Shown piece by piece: positions 1 to 7,565 of a stretch of 64,000 nt of DNA; the stretch's first letter is position 1; each line of letters begins with the position of its first letter. A program made the translations under genes and the position numbers. A model generated the notes under the pieces. The model did not search any database. It was not told the origin of the DNA and worked only from the letters and a program-made list of their open reading frames with translations. The stretch is from an uncultured Pseudomonadota bacterium (GTDB taxonomy: Bacteria > Pseudomonadota > Gammaproteobacteria > Methylococcales > Methylomonadaceae), in the NCBI GenBank assembly GCA_903834465.1, contig CAILJB010000076.1, positions 62,001-126,000 of the forward strand, written 5' to 3'.

Positions 1-2
1 TC

Positions 3-650
3 TGTTCGGTTGCCGCAGGGTCGGCATTATTGCGCGACGAAACGCTAGTAAAACAAATTCTTGATGCCGTGGTAAATGCTGTCACTGTTCCGGTGACGTT
101 GAAAATTCGTACTGGTTGGGATAGCGAAAATCGCAACGCACTCACCATTGCAAAAATTGCTGAAGAGGCTGGCATTGCAGCGTTGACCATTCACGGTCGT
201 ACTCGTGCTTGTAAATTTGAAGGTCACGCTGAATACGAAACCATTAAGCAAGTCAAACAAGCTGTGAATATCCCAATTATTGCGAATGGTGATATTGATT
301 CGCCGCAAAAAGCGCGTTTTGTATTAAACGAAACGGATGCCGATGCGATTATGATTGGACGCGCTGCACAAGGTAATCCGTGGTTATTTGAGCAAATTTC
401 ACATTTTTTAGCGCACGGCGTATTACTCGAATCACCCTCTATAAACGAAATTTACCGTATTTTGACGCAGCATTTAGAAAATCTGTATTCTTTTTATGGG
501 GCGAATTTAGGTGTGCGTTTGGCGCGTAAACATATTGGCTGGTATTTTCGACAAGTGGATAGTGTAGATTTATCGCTTAAACAAAAAATCAATCAAACCA
601 CCAATCCCACTGAACAACTAGCGTTAGTGCGTTTAGCTCTAAGCCAATGA
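3..650 (+). CDS. dusB: tRNA-dihydrouridine synthase DusB (5' truncated by window)
   Basis: C-terminal part of a DusB-type flavoenzyme that reduces uridine to dihydrouridine in tRNA D-loops. The reading frame is open from base 3 and already reads the family motif VAAGSALLRDE just after the active-site cysteine region, so the start lies upstream of the window; an internal TTG at 30 is not the real start. Visible family features are LKIRTGWD, the catalytic-barrel segment LTIHGRTR, the FMN-phosphate motif IANGDI and IMIGRAAQGNPW, and a C-terminal helical domain with the ARKHIGWY tRNA-contact stretch. In enterobacteria dusB precedes fis, but here the next gene is on the opposite strand five bases away, so any dusB-fis operon is absent downstream. 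Confidence 0.95.
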   Translation, partial: CSVAAGSALLRDETLVKQILDAVVNAVTVPVTLKIRTGWDSENRNALTIAKIAEEAGIAALTIHGRTRACKFEGHAEYETIKQVKQAVNIPIIANGDIDSPQKARFVLNETDADAIMIGRAAQGNPWLFEQISHFLAHGVLLESPSINEIYRILTQHLENLYSFYGANLGVRLARKHIGWYFRQVDSVDLSLKQKINQTTNPTEQLALVRLALSQ

Positions 651-654
651 ACGA

Positions 655-2502
655 TTAAACCGTTTCATTCAATAGCGATGTACCGCTGACCGAATACGCG
701 GATTTCATTGGTTGAAAATTATTGTGAGCGCTCATCAAACCAGCAATTAAACCAACATGTTGTAACTGTTGTTTTAAGGCATCGAGATTTTGACTAATCA
801 ATGCTGTCGTTTGTGGTTGTTGATTTTTGAAATAAGTATTCACTACGCCATTTTGATACGAAATAACGCATTGTACTTCACCCAATTTTGGCGGCGTGAG
901 CGTTAAATTCACTGACCAATGCTGACTTTGAGTATCGACTGTTTGATTGGCTTTATCGCGCTGGATTTCCATCTTTAACGATTCTGCCTGATTATTCATC
1001 AAAAAAGGCAATTCAAATGCCCACACCTGTTTGCCACCGTCTTCTTTTGGCAATGAATGAAGTTGGTCAATAACAATTTTTGCCAGCGCATTTTCTGTTT
1101 TACTTTGTAATTGTTGCAACTCTTCCACTTGTGTGTCGGTCAAGGCTAATTCATTTTGTTGCGCGATGCCGTGTTTAAGCGTGTGCATCAAATTAAATAA
1201 ATCACTTTTAAAATCGGTAGGTTCAGGTTCATTAAGCGGTGCATTATTCACTAACGGTAGCGTTGTATTTTTTACATCGTTACTAGGTTTCAAATTCGGT
1301 AAAATTTCTGTTGCCAGTGTTTTTAACGATTGAGGAATATTTTCAGAGCGCGAAAGTTGTAATAATTGCGTGTGTAATTCGGCTTCATTTTGGTCAATCA
1401 ATTGCGTCAGTTCTTGCGTAGGCGTTGTTTCGCGTTTCAATAAATTTTGCAATAACGTTGAAACCAGTTGTTTTAATTCGTTAGTCACACTGGTGTGTTG
1501 CAACAAATTCAGTAACGGCATTTTTAAATCAACGGACGGCGTAGGCGTTTGTGTAACGGTTGTGGGTGCAGGCGAGGGCGTTTTTACTATATTGCTTGCC
1601 GCGCTTTTTGCTTCAAAAAAAAGTCCCGATGAATAAATCAAATGTTTCAGTTTTTGAGGATTAAATAATTGTTCGTTGGGCGGTAAATGGTCGAACAAAG
1701 CCGCCGCATTTTGTTTCAATGTGGTTGCCAACGTATCGTTTTTAATTTCTAACTGCGGTAAATCAGTGCGTAATTGATTCAGTAAAACGCTTGGCGACTC
1801 ATGACGCGGTAAAAGTTGCTTCATAAACGCGGCAATTTTTTCTTCATGAAGAGAAGCGGGCGTGGCAGCAGTTGCAGATAATTGTTTAAATTCCGGCATC
1901 GCACCAATCTTGGTAATCGCTAACGTTAAGGCTTGTCCAACTTTTAACGATTCGCCTGTTTGCGAAGGCAAAAGTTGCAATTGGTTTCGCTCAATGCTGA
2001 TTAACATTTTTTTTCCGCTCGAACCACTTTGATGGTCGTCAACCACCAATTCGAGCTGAATTTTATGTCCGACCAGTCCAACAATTTTCGCTTCAATGGG
2101 TTGTTGACCTTGCGCGTGGCTGACAAAATTTTTCAGCGATTCATCAATGCGCGTTATCAACGGTGCGGTGGCAAGCGTAAGACGCATGGCGTTCATTTTG
2201 TCTGCGCTTGGTGGTGTGCCATAACGTTGTGTGTCTAAAGCGACGATTTTAAATTCCAACTCAGGTGTTACTTTTGTGACTTGCAGTGTCAGGTTTTGTC
2301 CAAGATAAGGTATAAGAACTGCGCGAGGATTTTGATTTTCAACCGTAAGCGATTGTCCGCCCCATTTAAGCGTAATGCCTCCGTCACTAAGTGAAGACAC
2401 TTTCGCACTGATTTGTTGCCCAACGGTTAAGTTCAAATTACTTTCCACCAGCGTTTTCATGGCTTGCAGTATTTGGCTGTTGAACGAGGTTTGAATATCC
2501 AT
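655..2502 (-). CDS. Flagellar hook-length control protein FliK-like
   Basis: 615 residues if started at the ATG at 2502, which has an AGGA about nine bases upstream; an in-frame start at 2562 would add 20 residues without an obvious ribosome site. The N-terminal and middle parts are Gln/Leu/Thr-rich and low in conserved motifs. The last about 110 residues match the FliK C-terminal (Flg_hook) domain: WSVNLTLTPPKLGEVQCVI, then a segment about inhibition and hydrophobic helices LISQNLDALKQQLQHVGL. FliK measures hook length and switches the flagellar export specificity in the cytoplasm. No other flagellar genes are within the window, so this is an isolated copy; such orphan FliK-domain proteins are common and their role is not proven. 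It converges on dusB with a four-base gap. Confidence 0.7.
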   Translation of the reverse strand: MDIQTSFNSQILQAMKTLVESNLNLTVGQQISAKVSSLSDGGITLKWGGQSLTVENQNPRAVLIPYLGQNLTLQVTKVTPELEFKIVALDTQRYGTPPSADKMNAMRLTLATAPLITRIDESLKNFVSHAQGQQPIEAKIVGLVGHKIQLELVVDDHQSGSSGKKMLISIERNQLQLLPSQTGESLKVGQALTLAITKIGAMPEFKQLSATAATPASLHEEKIAAFMKQLLPRHESPSVLLNQLRTDLPQLEIKNDTLATTLKQNAAALFDHLPPNEQLFNPQKLKHLIYSSGLFFEAKSAASNIVKTPSPAPTTVTQTPTPSVDLKMPLLNLLQHTSVTNELKQLVSTLLQNLLKRETTPTQELTQLIDQNEAELHTQLLQLSRSENIPQSLKTLATEILPNLKPSNDVKNTTLPLVNNAPLNEPEPTDFKSDLFNLMHTLKHGIAQQNELALTDTQVEELQQLQSKTENALAKIVIDQLHSLPKEDGGKQVWAFELPFLMNNQAESLKMEIQRDKANQTVDTQSQHWSVNLTLTPPKLGEVQCVISYQNGVVNTYFKNQQPQTTALISQNLDALKQQLQHVGLIAGLMSAHNNFQPMKSAYSVSGTSLLNETV

Positions 2503-2658
2503 GTAAAAATCCTGAGAGGAAACGACACTAATTGCAAAGAATGGCACTGTATCGTAAGGCAAACGTAAAACTAAAATTGACGATACGTTTTAAATGACTT
2601 TAGACGGTAATTTGCTTAACCTATACAGACAATTTTTAACTGATTACCGGGAAAAGTT

Positions 2659-2895
2659 ATGACGCAAAAACAATCACTAAACGAACAAATCGAACAAATT
2701 TTAGCGCAAGAAGCCGCGCAAATAGAACAAAGTAGTTGGAAGGGAAAATTAAAACGAATTTGGCGAGCTAAAAATCGTAAACAAGCCTTTAAAGCAGAAT
2801 ATTTTGCTATCTGGCAAGGTTTGAGCAAAAAAGCCATCTTTACATTATTTTTAATTATCGCTTTTGTTTTTGCGCTGACGTTTTCTGTTTTATAA
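2659..2895 (+). CDS. Small single-pass membrane protein, unknown function
   Basis: 78 residues. The first 50 residues are charged and helical (many Gln, Lys, Glu), followed by one hydrophobic segment, LFLIIAFVFALTFSVL, at the extreme C-terminus, so it looks like a tail-anchored cytoplasmic protein. A purine-rich GGGAAAAG precedes the ATG. It ends three bases before the convergent MarR-type gene. I do not recognise a family. An opposite-strand frame covering the same bases is longer but has no plausible protein character. Confidence 0.5.
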   Translation: MTQKQSLNEQIEQILAQEAAQIEQSSWKGKLKRIWRAKNRKQAFKAEYFAIWQGLSKKAIFTLFLIIAFVFALTFSVL

Positions 2896-2898
2896 ATT

Positions 2899-3456
2899 TT
2901 AAACAGAATGTTCTTGACATATTTTTTCACTGTCCGTTTCACTTAGCGGTTGTTTTGTTAATCCGCAAGTAAAACCGGTTGCCGATGAGGTGAAATAATT
3001 GCACGTTTTGCATAACCCAAAGGTTTGCGATTGATTCGCTTTTTGCAACGCGAGCAGGGCGTTTAAAAAACTGTCTTCATGACTTAAAAAATCATGTTTA
3101 CTCAATATTTCGTTGGCATCCTCAAATAAATTCGCTGGACGTGCTTTTACTAAAATAGCCGCACCGTCTGGCGATAATTTCAAATGAATAATACGTTTAT
3201 CTTGCGTATCGGCTAATTTTTCAATGAATCCTTTGCGCTCTAAAAGCAATAACGTTTGCGACACCGTGCCGCGCGTCATGCCTAAATAATTGGCTAACGC
3301 GGCTGGCGTGTCGCTGTAACGATTACAACGCGAAATATAATCTAATACTTGTAAATGAACCGGTTGCAAACCCAATTCGGTACACCGTTTACGCTCTTCC
3401 GAACGAATTAACGCCACCATTCGTTCAATGGGTGCATACACATCAATCACTGCCAT
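2899..3456 (-). CDS. MarR-family transcriptional regulator with four-cysteine C-terminal tail
   Basis: 185 residues. Residues about 30-110 form a MarR winged helix: helix-turn-helix PAALANYLGMTRGTVSQTLLLLERKGFIEK and wing DTQDKRIIHLKLSPDG. MarR proteins are dimeric DNA-binding regulators, usually released by small ligands or cysteine oxidation. The unusual part is residues 146-185, which contain Cys149, Cys152, Cys164 and Cys180 (C-x2-C-x11-C-x15-C), a pattern that could hold zinc or an Fe-S cluster or sense redox state; that is inference. The next unit upstream on the same strand encodes a Cys-rich exported protein and a small membrane protein, and beyond it lies the cytochrome cd1-like gene, which are candidate targets. 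Confidence 0.85.
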   Translation of the reverse strand: MAVIDVYAPIERMVALIRSEERKRCTELGLQPVHLQVLDYISRCNRYSDTPAALANYLGMTRGTVSQTLLLLERKGFIEKLADTQDKRIIHLKLSPDGAAILVKARPANLFEDANEILSKHDFLSHEDSFLNALLALQKANQSQTFGLCKTCNYFTSSATGFTCGLTKQPLSETDSEKICQEHSV

Positions 3457-3580
3457 AAAGTCTATTTTTAATGCCTACCATAACGTTTGAATGGGTAAAG
3501 ATTAGCATAAAAATTTTAGTGAAGTGAATAAGCGCAAAGACACTTGGAGGCATATCCTTCGCGCCTAAATACGAAAAAAC

Positions 3581-3943
3581 TTAACTTTTACCCGGCAGCA
3601 TTCCTACCGAACCGGGTTTAATACGTTTACATGTGACAACCATATCTTCTAAATGACATTGTTTTTTGTCACTTGCACCCGTTTGACAATCGCTACAGAC
3701 GAGTTTTCCGTTATCTTTTACAGCTTCAACATGCCAGCCATAACCTTGAATTTGGCAAAAGCGTTTACTGTATTTATCTATCGTATACGGTTTTTCAGCA
3801 TTTACTTTGGCTTCAACTTCTGCCGCACAATTTGCTGGCGATAAAGTATTTGCCATTAAATCACGGTAAACATATTCCGTTGCCATCGTCGCGCCAGATG
3901 CCAACAATAAAGCAAAAACGCATCCCATTTGTTGTAATTTCAT
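3581..3943 (-). CDS. Small exported cysteine-rich protein, unknown
   Basis: 120 residues. A signal peptide is clear: positively charged MKLQQMG, hydrophobic core VFALLLASGA, cleavage after TMA. The mature part has six cysteines (in NCAAE, RFCQIQ, VCSDCQ, QCHLED and TCKRI), including a CSDC pair but no CxxCH, so disulfides or metal rather than heme c are likely. No family recognised. It is preceded ten bases upstream by a 57-residue membrane protein on the same strand, so the two probably form one transcript reading away from the cytochrome cd1-like gene. Confidence 0.65.
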   Translation of the reverse strand: MKLQQMGCVFALLLASGATMATEYVYRDLMANTLSPANCAAEVEAKVNAEKPYTIDKYSKRFCQIQGYGWHVEAVKDNGKLVCSDCQTGASDKKQCHLEDMVVTCKRIKPGSVGMLPGKS

Positions 3944-3953
3944 GGCGGCTTTC

Positions 3954-4127
3954 TTAATTCAAAACACGAATATTCATGAGCGCGGTCTCTTCATTTATCT
4001 GTTGTTTAATGGGGGCGAATTTTTCGTTTTCGTCATGTTTAATAACGGCAATCGTCATCAAAATCATCAATACCACGCCACCGATAGAAAGCCAAAATTT
4101 GTCGTTATCGTTGATACCTTCGTTCAT
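3954..4127 (-). CDS. 57-residue single-pass membrane protein, unknown
   Basis: Short gene found by reading the minus strand: ATG at 4127, AAGG about nine bases upstream, stop TAA at 3954-3956. The protein has a short polar N-terminus (MNEGINDNDKFW), one membrane helix (residues about 13-29, LSIGGVVLMILMTIAVI) and a charged C-terminal tail of about 28 residues. It resembles in layout the tiny accessory subunits of respiratory complexes, but no family is recognised. It is the first gene of a unit with the Cys-rich exported protein, divergent from the cytochrome cd1-like gene and sharing its promoter region. Confidence 0.55.
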   Translation of the reverse strand: MNEGINDNDKFWLSIGGVVLMILMTIAVIKHDENEKFAPIKQQINEETALMNIRVLN

Positions 4128-4187
4128 TGTAAATTACCTTTTTTATTATTTTTATGAGGATAAAACGCATTGTTACGAAAATGCGTG

Positions 4188-4255
4188 GCTTTTTATAGCG
4201 AATCGATACTATAAAAAGCATGTCCAATTGTCAATTAAAATATCGATTCGCTATA
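4188..4255. repeat. Nested inverted repeats in a divergent promoter region
   Basis: TATAGCGAATCGATA at 4194-4208 recurs as an exact 15-bp reverse complement at 4241-4255. The left copy also lies inside a second palindrome: GCTTTTTATAG at 4188-4198 pairs exactly with CTATAAAAAGC at 4209-4219. The two pairings are mutually exclusive, so an RNA or cruciform could switch between a short and a long hairpin. The block sits between the divergent 57-residue membrane gene (start 4127) and the cytochrome cd1-like gene (start 4321), with a TATACT hexamer at 4283-4288 as a possible -10 box for the latter. It could be a paired operator or a small repeat element. Confidence 0.6.
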
Positions 4256-4320
4256 GACTGCATGAACTAATTAAAAACAAGTTATACTATTGATTCACTA
4301 CCATTTGGAGGTCATCACTC

Positions 4321-5883
4321 ATGAAAATAATAAGAAAAATATTACCAACAGCCGTCTTAGCTATTTTATCGTTGGGCGCAAATGCCGCTGACGAATCACA
4401 AAAAATGCACGCCCTTTATCAAGAAAATTGCGCGAGCTGTCACGGCAGCGACCATGGCGGCTATCTTGCGCCAGCGTTGAATTCAGAAACATTAAAAGGT
4501 CGCAGTCCAACTGCTTTACGCAGTTTGGTGATGACGGGCAGTTTCGATACCTTAATGCCTCCGTTTTATGGCAAATTGTCTGACGACGATATTCGCGACT
4601 TAATTAAACATCTGCAAACTACGCCAAAACAGCCTAATCCCGCGTGGACAATTGACGATATGAAAAAATCGTTACACGTTCATATCAAAGATGAAAGTAC
4701 GCTACCAAGCAAACCGACTTATCAAATCGATAATATGGATAACATTATCGGTGTGGCAGCACGCGGTAAGTTTGGTCGTGGTGAAGGTTCAAAAGCCGTG
4801 TTTATTAACAGTGTCACGCATCAAAAAATTGGTGAAGTTCAAACTGGTACAGCGGCACATATTATCGATTTCAATCCAGTCAATCCGCGTTGGGCGTATG
4901 TGAAAACGGATACGGCTGAAATTTTCAAAGTCGATTTATATTCGATGCAAGTGGTTCGTAGCATTAAAACAGGTATGAATGGCCCAGGCATAGGGGTTTC
5001 ACGCGATGGCAAATACATCATGGCAGGTTCATTTGTGCCACATAACGCGGTTATTTTGAATGCCGATACACTTGAACCATTAAAAACGTTTGAACTCGAA
5101 GGCGTTGACCCAGACGGTAAAATGGTGTCGTCTGATTCTGGTATGGTGATTGGAACGCCGTTTGCCGACGTATTTGCCATTGCGCTCGAAAATGCGGGGC
5201 AAGTTTGGATTGTTGATTTAAAAGACGATTTTCCTGTAACGAAAATTACCAATGTTGGTCGTCATTTGCACGATGCGTTTTTAACGCACGGCGGACAAAA
5301 ATTGATGATTGCATCTTACGATGACAGCATTGTTGCCGCCATTGATTTGAAAGAACGTAAAATTATTAAGAAATTACCTGCTGGTTGCGTGCCACACGTT
5401 GGCGGTGGTTCGGCGGTAAAAGTGGATGGTCGCACATTAGGTTTTGGAACAAATTTTGGTGATTGTGCGAAAACCGTCGTCAGCGTTTGGGATTTGGACA
5501 AAATGGAATTGGTTAAACAAATTCCCGTTTCAGGTGGCACAGAATCACCTGCCGCGCATGCCAACGCGCCTTATGTTGCCGTCGATATTATTTCTAAAGA
5601 TAAACGCGCCAGCACTATTCAGTTAATTGATAAAAAGAAATTGGAAGTTGTGAAAACGCTTGAAGTCGGCGGACACGCTTATTTCCCTGAATACAGTGCA
5701 GACGGCAAATTTTTATATGTGAGTGCCGGTTATGACGGAAATGAAGTTGTGGTTTATGATTCACACACGTTAGATAAAGTTGCAACATTGCCGATGGAAA
5801 GTCCAGCGGGTATTTTTTCGCGCGGGCGAGTAAAATACATGACGCGCGGTTTAGCTCCTGATGAAATGCAAGGGGCAAAGTAA
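4321..5883 (+). CDS. Cytochrome cd1-family protein (NirS/NirN-like)
   Basis: 520 residues, with a strong GGAGG 10 bases before ATG. Signal peptide to about residue 22 (ANA), then a cytochrome c domain with CASCH at 37-41 and likely axial Met79 (TLMPPF), then an eight-bladed cytochrome d1 propeller from about residue 130. His180 (AAHIID) matches the proximal d1-heme ligand. His317 (RHLHD) and His359 (VPHVGGG) match the two active-site histidines of NirS; their spacing of 42 residues equals that of P. aeruginosa His327/His369. Periplasmic nitrite reductase is therefore possible, but NirN (d1 dehydrogenase) is of similar length and I cannot exclude it. No d1-heme synthesis genes (nirE, J, F, DLGH) are in the window. 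A NirC-like cytochrome follows. Confidence 0.85.
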   Translation: MKIIRKILPTAVLAILSLGANAADESQKMHALYQENCASCHGSDHGGYLAPALNSETLKGRSPTALRSLVMTGSFDTLMPPFYGKLSDDDIRDLIKHLQTTPKQPNPAWTIDDMKKSLHVHIKDESTLPSKPTYQIDNMDNIIGVAARGKFGRGEGSKAVFINSVTHQKIGEVQTGTAAHIIDFNPVNPRWAYVKTDTAEIFKVDLYSMQVVRSIKTGMNGPGIGVSRDGKYIMAGSFVPHNAVILNADTLEPLKTFELEGVDPDGKMVSSDSGMVIGTPFADVFAIALENAGQVWIVDLKDDFPVTKITNVGRHLHDAFLTHGGQKLMIASYDDSIVAAIDLKERKIIKKLPAGCVPHVGGGSAVKVDGRTLGFGTNFGDCAKTVVSVWDLDKMELVKQIPVSGGTESPAAHANAPYVAVDIISKDKRASTIQLIDKKKLEVVKTLEVGGHAYFPEYSADGKFLYVSAGYDGNEVVVYDSHTLDKVATLPMESPAGIFSRGRVKYMTRGLAPDEMQGAK

Positions 5884-5923
5884 TACTATCGCGTATTACA
5901 CATAAATTATTAACGGAGGAACA

Positions 5924-6232
5924 ATGAAAAAATTACTATTACCCGTATTATTGTGCATGAGTAGCGTCGGTTTTGCGGCAGAACCTTCTGCTGAACGTCA
6001 GGCTGAAATCCGCACGTTATTACAAAATAGTTGTGCGGGCTGTCATGGTGCATCATTGCAAGGCGCAATGGGTCCTTCACTTCAACCAGAAGCCTTAGCG
6101 AGTAAAGCCGATGATTTGCTTATTACGACAATTTTAAATGGTCGTAAAGGCACAGCGATGTCATCGTGGAAAGCATCATTAGAACCCGATGAAGTAACGT
6201 GGTTGGTTAAAACGTTAAAAAGCGGTAAATAA
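5924..6232 (+). CDS. Small periplasmic cytochrome c (NirC-like)
   Basis: 102 residues with GGAGGAAC directly upstream of the ATG. Signal peptide with cleavage near GFA-AEPS, one heme c site CAGCH at about 37-41, and a probable axial Met in GTAMSSW near residue 80. Class I monoheme cytochromes of this size sit next to nirS/nirN and donate electrons to cytochrome cd1 (NirC or NirM role). Forty bases separate it from the cd1-like gene, and the pair ends at a shared hairpin terminator, so both probably form one two-gene transcript. Confidence 0.85.
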   Translation: MKKLLLPVLLCMSSVGFAAEPSAERQAEIRTLLQNSCAGCHGASLQGAMGPSLQPEALASKADDLLITTILNGRKGTAMSSWKASLEPDEVTWLVKTLKSGK

Positions 6233-6238
6233 GTTTTA

Positions 6239-6271
6239 AAAAAGGGCTTCAAGATTTGAAGCCCTTTTTTT
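6239..6271. terminator. Bidirectional rho-independent terminator
   Basis: A perfect 14-bp stem (AAAAAGGGCTTCAA with its complement) closes a three-base GAT loop and is flanked by A-runs and T-runs on both sides. It lies between the cytochrome c gene and convergent purD and should work for both strands. Confidence 0.92.
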
Positions 6272-6276
6272 CAGGT

Positions 6277-7551
6277 TTATTTAATAGCTTTAAAACCAAT
6301 ATCGGTGCGGTAATAAATACCGTTCCAACTGATTTGATTGGCTAATTCATAGGCTTTTGTTTGCGCGTCCTTAATTGAATCACCTAACGCACAGGCACAT
6401 AAAACACGACCGCCATTTGTTACGACATCGTCAGTGATTTGCGCTGTGCCGGCGTGAAAAACTTTGCAATCGCTAGTTTCATTGTTTGGTAAACCAGAAA
6501 TTACTTGTCCTTTTGCATAACTGTCTGGATAACCACCTGCGGCTAAAACTACACCTAATGCAGGGCGTTTATCCCATTCTGTGATTGTTTTATCAAGTTC
6601 GCCCGCTAATGCAGCTTGGCAGAGTTCGACTAAATCACTTTTTAAACGCATCATAATTGGTTGCGTTTCAGGGTCGCCGAATCGGCAGTTGTATTCCAAA
6701 ACTTTGACATCGCCGTTTGGTGAAATCATCAAACCTGCGTACAAAAATCCGGTATACGGATGACCTTCGCTTTCCATCCCTTTAAGTGTAGGTTCGATAA
6801 CATCACGCATCACTTTTGCATGAATTTCAGACGTTACAATTGGCGCAGGGGAATACGCGCCCATGCCCCCAGTATTTGGTCCTGTATCGCCATTATCTCG
6901 CGCTTTGTGGTCTTGCGAGGTTGCCATCGGTAACGCACTTTTACCGTCGGCGATAACGATAAAGCTCGCTTCTTCGCCTTGTAAAAATTCTTCAATCACG
7001 ACGCGATGACCCGCTTCACCAAAGGCATTGCCAGCAAGCATATCGTTTACGGCGGCAATCGCTTCATCGTTAGTTTGCGCGACGATGACACCTTTTCCAG
7101 CCGCTAATCCATCGGCTTTAACTACAATCGGTGCGCCGTGTTTTTCAATGTAAGCGATTGCTTTTTGCGTATCGGTAAAACTTTCGTAAGCGGCTGTTGG
7201 AATGCCATAGCGAATCATAAAATCTTTGCAAAACGACTTTGAACCTTCTAATTGCGATGTATATGCCGATGCACCAAAACAGGCTAAACCTGCTGCTTGA
7301 AACTTATCGACAATTCCTAAAACGAGCGGCACTTCTGGTCCAACAATCGTTAATTCAATGGAGTTTTTTTGTGCAAACTCTAACAAGCCATCTAAATTTT
7401 CAACGGCAAGCGATATATTTTCAATTCCCGCTTCTAAAGCCGTTCCTGCATTACCCGGTGCAACAAAAACATGACTCACTTTTACAGATTGCTTCACTTT
7501 CCACGCCAAAGCATGTTCGCGTCCACCACTGCCAATAATTAAAACTTTCAT
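6277..7551 (-). CDS. purD: Phosphoribosylamine--glycine ligase
   Basis: 424 residues, the usual length of PurD (GAR synthetase), which joins phosphoribosylamine and glycine with ATP in step two of purine synthesis. The N-terminal Rossmann-like part starts MKVLIIGSGGREHALAWK; the ATP-grasp core has VVKADGLAAGKGVIVA, VVIEEFLQGEEAS, and the metal/ATP site LEYNCRFGDPETQ. A C-terminal domain completes the enzyme. It lies 14 bases behind purH, the usual purHD operon order, and is closed by the hairpin at 6239-6271. Confidence 0.97.
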   Translation of the reverse strand: MKVLIIGSGGREHALAWKVKQSVKVSHVFVAPGNAGTALEAGIENISLAVENLDGLLEFAQKNSIELTIVGPEVPLVLGIVDKFQAAGLACFGASAYTSQLEGSKSFCKDFMIRYGIPTAAYESFTDTQKAIAYIEKHGAPIVVKADGLAAGKGVIVAQTNDEAIAAVNDMLAGNAFGEAGHRVVIEEFLQGEEASFIVIADGKSALPMATSQDHKARDNGDTGPNTGGMGAYSPAPIVTSEIHAKVMRDVIEPTLKGMESEGHPYTGFLYAGLMISPNGDVKVLEYNCRFGDPETQPIMMRLKSDLVELCQAALAGELDKTITEWDKRPALGVVLAAGGYPDSYAKGQVISGLPNNETSDCKVFHAGTAQITDDVVTNGGRVLCACALGDSIKDAQTKAYELANQISWNGIYYRTDIGFKAIK

Positions 7552-7565
7552 AAATTCTTCCTAAA

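Noticed and set aside
2616-2942. Minus-strand frame of 108 residues opposite the small membrane gene
   Set aside because: Cys/Phe/Lys-rich shadow, overlaps the MarR 3' end and lacks a start site.
3942-4293. Plus-strand open frames over the 57-residue gene and promoter region
   Set aside because: The minus-strand frame has a ribosome site, membrane helix and operon context, while the plus-strand peptides have no protein-like pattern.
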